A DNA stretch of 8,182 bases, taken from the NCBI GenBank assembly GCA_937951955.1, contig CALGAD010000084.1:1-8182 (forward strand), in the 5' to 3' direction. Position 1 is the stretch's first letter. The number at the start of each line of letters is the position of its first letter. The stretch is from an uncultured Bacillaceae bacterium (GTDB taxonomy: Bacteria; Bacillota; Bacilli; Bacillales; Caldibacillaceae). The notes beneath the pieces were generated by a model. The model did not search any database. It was given only the letters and a program-made list of their open reading frames with translations, and was not told the DNA's origin. Shown here piece by piece: positions 4,966 through 8,182 of this stretch. Made by a program: the position numbers and the translations under genes.

Positions 4966-5607
4966 TCATTTAGGTGGAACATCAAATTCCAGATATAAGG
5001 TTTCTCCTTCCCATATCTTAGCCTGGCCATTGGTGAGTTCGGTCATCCATTTCGTAAATGCTTCTTCTTCACCAGAAGCTACGTACGTTTCAATTTCCAC
5101 ATTGTCTAAATAATGGATTTCTTTGATTGAGTAACGGGAGGATCGTAATTCATTTTCAACCTTACCTAGCCATGTATATTCGATTTGCGTATGCATAATC
5201 CGTGTTAGACGGCGTTCGACAACGCCAATGGCATTTAACCCTTCCGATACTGCCCTTCCATAAGCACGGATTAAGCCACCTGCTCCAAGTTTAATCCCGC
5301 CAAAATAACGAGTTACTACAACAACTGTATCTTTAACTTCTCTTTTTTTCAATACCTCGAGCATCGGTATACCAGCTGTTCCACTCGGTTCGCCGTCGTC
5401 ATTAGCCTTTTGGATCTGGTCGTGTTCGCCGATTAAATATGCGGAACAGTTATGTGTTGCATCCCAATTCATCTTTTTGATTTTTTCGATAAATGCCTGT
5501 GCTTCCTCTTCCGTTTTCGCACGATCGATATAGGCGATGAAGCGGGATTTTTGGATAACGATTTCGTGTTCGCCGTATTGTTTGACTGTTAAATAGTTTT
5601 TTCTCAC
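4966..5607 (-). CDS. yvyE: YigZ/IMPACT-family protein (YvyE)
   Basis: This 213-residue cytosolic protein belongs to the YigZ/IMPACT (UPF0029) family, present in many bacteria and of unsettled function; eukaryotic IMPACT regulates translation through GCN2. The N-terminal domain carries KSRFIAYI (20-27), the signature NDDGEPSGTAGIPML (69-83), and RYFGGIKLGAGGLIRAYG (100-117). The remaining C-terminal part (about 136-213) is the smaller ferredoxin-like domain of YigZ proteins. Length is normal for the family. The start is GTG (5607-5605), eight bases after AAGGAG. It is divergent from degS, as in B. subtilis, and upstream of tagV in a likely two-gene unit. I could not pick a clear promoter for it in the 473-base region upstream. 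There is nothing in the sequence that ties it biochemically to teichoic acid synthesis; the linkage is positional. Confidence 0.92.
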   Translation of the reverse strand: MRKNYLTVKQYGEHEIVIQKSRFIAYIDRAKTEEEAQAFIEKIKKMNWDATHNCSAYLIGEHDQIQKANDDGEPSGTAGIPMLEVLKKREVKDTVVVVTRYFGGIKLGAGGLIRAYGRAVSEGLNAIGVVERRLTRIMHTQIEYTWLGKVENELRSSRYSIKEIHYLDNVEIETYVASGEEEAFTKWMTELTNGQAKIWEGETLYLEFDVPPK

Positions 5608-5832
5608 GGAAATCGCTCCTTTCTTCTTATATCTTTTCCAGGCATTTTTTGATAGGATAAAGTTAATAATAGAATTTATTTTAGCTGAAAATCATATCAT
5701 TCTGACTACAGGTTAAGAAGATAACCATGTTGGAAATGGTATTGATTTTCCCCAGGTAAATGAGCAAGGGGTTCGCTAGAAAAATTAACGGTCATACAAT
5801 AGTTGACTGCTCAATTTGCATGGATAAGGAGC

Positions 5833-5873
5833 GATACAATCATTACATTTGTCGTTGGTAAAAAAATTGTATC
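5833..5873. repeat. Eight-base inverted repeat GATACAAT / ATTGTATC
   Basis: GATACAAT (5833-5840) and ATTGTATC (5866-5873) are perfect complements 25 bases apart. A competing outer pair, ATGGAT (5820-5825) with ATCCAT (5871-5876), overlaps the right arm. A further direct ATACAAT copy sits 40 bases upstream (5794). The position between divergent genes suggests operator sites; no known regulator motif is recognised. Confidence 0.4.
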
Positions 5874-6014
5874 CATATAATTATAATTCTACTTGTTGAG
5901 AACTGCAATAATCATTCAGTTTTTTTAGCCTGTCTGCTGAAAAAATGAGTGCAATGTTGCTGGTAATTTCAAGAAATTTTATATTCTCTCTTTTAATAAT
6001 CAAAAGAATAGTAT

Positions 6015-6020
6015 TATAAT
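6015..6020 (+). promoter_or_regulatory. Candidate degS -10 box (TATAAT)
   Basis: A consensus TATAAT lies 60 bases before the degS ATG; transcription would start near 6027, with a leader of about 54 bases. The -35 region 17 bases upstream reads TTTAAT (5992-5997), a poor match, so an activator or another promoter may contribute. Confidence 0.42.
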
Positions 6021-6080
6021 AATTACAAAAACAGATTGCCTTTAATGTAAGGTTCGATTGATTTTATGGAGTGAAAGGGA

Positions 6081-7223
6081 ATGGCAGTTAAATATTTTGA
6101 TACGAAGGCACTAGATGAAATTTTGGAAAATATGATTGAGACCGTTAACAATAGTAAGCAAGAAATTTTTCAAATCGGTGAACAGTGCCGAAAAGATACT
6201 GAATCAATTTATGAAGAATTAAAAAAGATTCAGGAGATGGTGGCAAGCATCATTAAGGAAGAAGATGAATTAGAAGAACGCGTGCGCTTTGCGAGAAAGC
6301 GTCTTGCCGAGGTCAGTAAAAACTTCCATAAGTACAGTGAAGAGGAAGTCAGGGAAGTCTATGAACATGCTCATTCCCTCCAACTCAAACTCACCATGAC
6401 AAGACAGCTTGAAAAACAATTGCGGGAAAGACGGGACGATTTGGAACGACGTCTCGTCGGCTTAAAAGAGACAATTGAACGAGCCGATCAACTATCTACC
6501 CAGGTGAATGTCGTCTTAAACTATTTAACCGGAGATTTAAAAGATATTTCGGAGTTCATTGAAGATGCGAATGCCAAGCAGGAATTTGGTTTGCGTGTCA
6601 TTGAAATGCAGGAAGAAGAAAGAAAGCGGATATCAAGGGAAATTCATGACGGTCCAGCGCAGATGTTAGCCCATGTGTTAATGCGCTCCAATGTGTTGGA
6701 AAAAGTGTTTCGGGAACAGGGAATCAACGAGACGATCAATGAATTCAGGCAGTTTAAACGCATTCTCCGCAACGCCCTGTATGAAGTGCGTCACATCATA
6801 TATGATTTGCGACCGATGGCGCTGGATGATCTCGGTTTAGTTCCGACGTTGAAAAAATATTTACAAACGGTAGAGGAATACAATCAAAAGGCGAAAATTT
6901 CCTTCCTGTATTTAGGTGAAGATAAGCGACTGGCCAACAATATGGAAGTAGCTCTGTTCCGGCTGATTCAGGAGTCGGTGCAAAATGCCCTGAAACATTC
7001 AGAAGCGGAAACGATCCAGGTGAAATTAGAAATAACGAACAATCAGGTGATCGCCATCATTAAAGATGATGGGATCGGTTTCGATGTCAATGAACCGAGG
7101 GAAAATGCCTTTGGTCTAATCGGAATGAGAGAGAGGGTACAAATGCTGGAAGGAAAATTAACGATTCAGTCGAAAAAAGGTCAGGGGACAACGGTGACGA
7201 TCCAAGTGCCATTGCACGAATAA
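6081..7223 (+). CDS. degS: DegS sensor histidine kinase (cytosolic)
   Basis: This is a 380-residue soluble histidine kinase/phosphatase that phosphorylates DegU. In Bacillus the pair controls degradative exoenzymes, motility, competence and biofilm formation. There is no membrane segment; residues about 10-180 form the coiled-coil sensor region of DegS. The HisKA_3 dimerisation domain carries EEERKRISREIHDGPAQ (178-194) with the phospho-acceptor His189, the same number as in B. subtilis, and YDLRPMALDDLGL (241-253). The ATP-binding domain shows ESVQNALKH (298-306), DDGIGFD (329-335) and FGLIGMRERV (344-353). Length fits B. subtilis DegS (385). ATG 6081 is preceded by GGAG (6068-6071) and AAAGGG (6074-6079). 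One departure: residue 76 in RKRLAEVSK is Ala, where B. subtilis DegS has the regulatory phosphoserine Ser76 (from memory). degU follows after 172 bases. Confidence 0.97.
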   Translation: MAVKYFDTKALDEILENMIETVNNSKQEIFQIGEQCRKDTESIYEELKKIQEMVASIIKEEDELEERVRFARKRLAEVSKNFHKYSEEEVREVYEHAHSLQLKLTMTRQLEKQLRERRDDLERRLVGLKETIERADQLSTQVNVVLNYLTGDLKDISEFIEDANAKQEFGLRVIEMQEEERKRISREIHDGPAQMLAHVLMRSNVLEKVFREQGINETINEFRQFKRILRNALYEVRHIIYDLRPMALDDLGLVPTLKKYLQTVEEYNQKAKISFLYLGEDKRLANNMEVALFRLIQESVQNALKHSEAETIQVKLEITNNQVIAIIKDDGIGFDVNEPRENAFGLIGMRERVQMLEGKLTIQSKKGQGTTVTIQVPLHE

Positions 7224-7251
7224 AAAAGATGTAGCGAAAGAGAAAATCGTA

Positions 7252-7257
7252 TATAAT
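7252..7257 (+). promoter_or_regulatory. Possible internal degU -10 box (TATAAT)
   Basis: A consensus TATAAT lies 29 bases after the degS stop codon. No good -35 is present 16-18 bases upstream (GATGTA-like). B. subtilis degU is known to have its own promoters in this gap, one activated by DegU-phosphate, so an activator-dependent promoter with a poor -35 is reasonable. It is unproven. Confidence 0.35.
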
Positions 7258-7264
7258 ATGGTAA

Positions 7265-7288
7265 GTTTTGTCAGAATACCGACAAAAC
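7265..7288. repeat. Inverted repeat GTTTTGTC-N8-GACAAAAC between degS and degU
   Basis: The perfect 8-base arms (7265-7272 and 7281-7288) enclose AGAATACC. The element lies eight bases downstream of the TATAAT at 7252-7257, so it would fall at or just after the start of a degU transcript. It has no following T-tract and is therefore not a normal terminator. It may be a protein-binding site or an mRNA hairpin that protects or separates the degU message. Confidence 0.5.
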
Positions 7289-7395
7289 CACTAGGCTTTT
7301 CCTTAATGAATCTATTTTCAATAAATGGTATCCTTGGGCTTTTAAAGAGTCTATCTTTGCTGGACAAGTAATGGGGGGAGAAAAGGAGGAGAAAC

Positions 7396-8091
7396 ATGAA
7401 TAAAACGAAAATATTGATTATTGATGATCATCAATTATATCGGGAAGGTATAAAACGAATTTTAGAATTTGAGGATAGTTTTGAGGTCGTTGGTGAAGGT
7501 AAGGATGGCAACGAAGCTTTAGAATTGGTCGAAAAATGCAATCCGGATGTCGTCATTATGGATATTAACATGCCGCAAATGAATGGGGTGGAAGCAACGA
7601 AACAATTGATCCAGACTTATCCGGATTTAAAAGTCATCATCCTTTCCATTCATGACGATGAAAGTTATGTCTCGCACGCCATGAAAACGGGTGCAGACGG
7701 CTATTTATTGAAGGAAATGGATGTCGATGATTTAATCGAAGCTGTAAAAGTCGTTGCCGAAGGTGGTTCCTACTTACATCCTAAAGTTACCCATAATCTC
7801 GTGAAGGAATACCGGAGACTGGCAGAAACGGTTACGTATTCGAATACGAATACCGCATTGCCAAGAAAATACGAAGTTCGTAGACCGTATCATATTTTAA
7901 CGAGAAGAGAATGCGAAGTGCTGCAATTATTGGCTGAAGGAAAAAGCAATAAAAAAATCGGTGAATCGCTGTTTATCAGTGAGAAAACCGTGAAAAACCA
8001 TGTCAGCAATATTTTACAAAAAATGAACTGTCAAGACCGTACGCAAGCAGTCGTCGAGGCAATTAAAAAAGGCTGGGTAGATGTTGGTTGA
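7396..8091 (+). CDS. degU: DegU response regulator (NarL/LuxR family)
   Basis: This 231-residue transcription regulator is the partner of DegS. The receiver domain (about 4-120) has the acidic pair Asp10-Asp11, phospho-acceptor Asp56 in VVIMDINMP (52-60), Ser84, and Lys106 in GYLLKEMD. A linker (about 125-165) leads to the LuxR-type helix-turn-helix: LTRRECEVLQLLAEGKSNKKIG (168-189) and ISEKTVKNHVSNILQKM (194-210). Length matches B. subtilis DegU (229). His12, whose change to Leu gives the hyperactive degU32 allele in B. subtilis, is the normal His here. ATG 7396 follows a strong AAGGAGG at 7383-7389 with six-base spacing. The separate strong ribosome-binding site, the 172-base gap and a possible internal promoter suggest DegU can be made in excess of DegS. 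The gene ends before a long terminator hairpin. Confidence 0.97.
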   Translation: MNKTKILIIDDHQLYREGIKRILEFEDSFEVVGEGKDGNEALELVEKCNPDVVIMDINMPQMNGVEATKQLIQTYPDLKVIILSIHDDESYVSHAMKTGADGYLLKEMDVDDLIEAVKVVAEGGSYLHPKVTHNLVKEYRRLAETVTYSNTNTALPRKYEVRRPYHILTRRECEVLQLLAEGKSNKKIGESLFISEKTVKNHVSNILQKMNCQDRTQAVVEAIKKGWVDVG

Positions 8092-8107
8092 AATAGATAG
8101 ATATAAT

Positions 8108-8155
8108 GAGAGGTTCCCTGTTTTGAGATAAAAATAGGAAGCCTCTCTTTTATTA
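8108..8155 (+). terminator. Rho-independent terminator of degS-degU
   Basis: A 17-position stem (8108-8124 with 8131-8147) starting GAGAGG and ending CCTCTC has one C-A mismatch and two G-T pairs around a six-base loop, followed by TTTTATTATTT. It lies 16 bases after the degU stop and closes the operon. The last 27 bases of the window beyond it show no feature. Confidence 0.92.
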
Positions 8156-8182
8156 TTTATAAGGAATAAGAGTAGCTCCGTC

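Larger units (their letters stand above)
5608..6080. other. 473-base divergent regulatory region between yvyE and degS
   Basis: No established gene is visible. The region is AT-rich and should contain promoters for both flanking units. Structures seen: a 5-base inverted repeat, GGTTA with TAACC (5711-5726); ATACAAT at 5794-5800 and again at 5834-5840, with the inverse ATTGTAT at 5866-5872; a hairpin at 5920-5946 with no T-tract; and the degS -10 box at 6015-6020. A 33-codon open frame (5760-5861) with a weak ribosome-binding site is discussed as a finding. Confidence 0.6.

Noticed and set aside
4950..4966. AT-only palindrome between yvyE and tagV as a terminator
   Set aside because: The stem has no GC pairs, so it is unlikely to stop transcription; the genes probably share a transcript.
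5920..5946. Hairpin AGC-CTGTCT-GCT with A/T arms as a terminator
   Set aside because: No T-tract follows on either strand and no gene ends there.
1..8182. CRISPR arrays, tRNA or rRNA genes, complete insertion sequences, attachment sites
   Set aside because: No spaced direct repeats, cloverleaf or rRNA-like sequence, or transposase frames seen; the only mobile-element candidate is the partial intron at the left edge.

Overview
The window looks like a chromosomal segment from a low-to-moderate GC, Gram-positive Bacillaceae (Bacillus or one of its thermophilic relatives). The proteins resemble Bacillus subtilis TagO, TagU, TagV, YvyE, DegS and DegU over their full lengths, Shine-Dalgarno sequences are strong AAAGGAG types, and promoters look SigA-like. 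The order tagO, tagV, yvyE, degS, degU at 2730-8091 is as I remember it in B. subtilis. The left part (rtcB, tagU, a class D sortase) is arranged differently. Family assignments come from motif recognition and memory; no database search was possible.

Layout, left to right. Positions 1-518 (minus strand) hold the start of rtcB, an RNA ligase gene. Its reading frame is cut at the codons for the conserved active-site GGGNHF motif, where what looks like the 5' end of a group I self-splicing intron begins and runs off the left edge. Upstream, also on the minus strand, are tagU (561-1487, LCP-family wall teichoic acid ligase), a 369-base gap with a candidate tagU promoter and two palindromes, and a class D sortase (1857-2444) with its own promoter and terminator. 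tagO (2730-3809, plus strand) ends in a strong terminator. It faces a second terminator that ends the yvyE-tagV unit (5607 to 3961, minus strand). A 473-base divergent intergenic region separates yvyE from degS-degU (6081-8091, plus strand), which closes with a long terminator hairpin.

How the genes fit together. TagO starts wall teichoic acid by putting GlcNAc-1-phosphate on undecaprenyl phosphate. The two LCP proteins would transfer finished polymers from lipid carrier to peptidoglycan, and the sortase would attach proteins to the same wall. DegS-DegU is the cytosolic two-component system that in Bacillus controls exoenzymes, motility, competence and biofilm formation. The theme is cell-surface assembly and its regulation, with the intron-split RNA ligase gene at one edge.

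The most notable observation is the group I intron in rtcB. The 5' splice site has the expected U-G wobble in a nine-base-pair P1, then a perfect P2 capped by a GNRA tetraloop, then foldable P4 and P5 segments with the conserved P and Q core sequences. The 3' half of the intron, any endonuclease or transposase gene in it, and the second rtcB exon are outside the window. Other points worth a look: the tagO start codon, the DegS residue that is a phosphorylated serine in B. subtilis but alanine here, and several inverted repeats in leaders and promoters.
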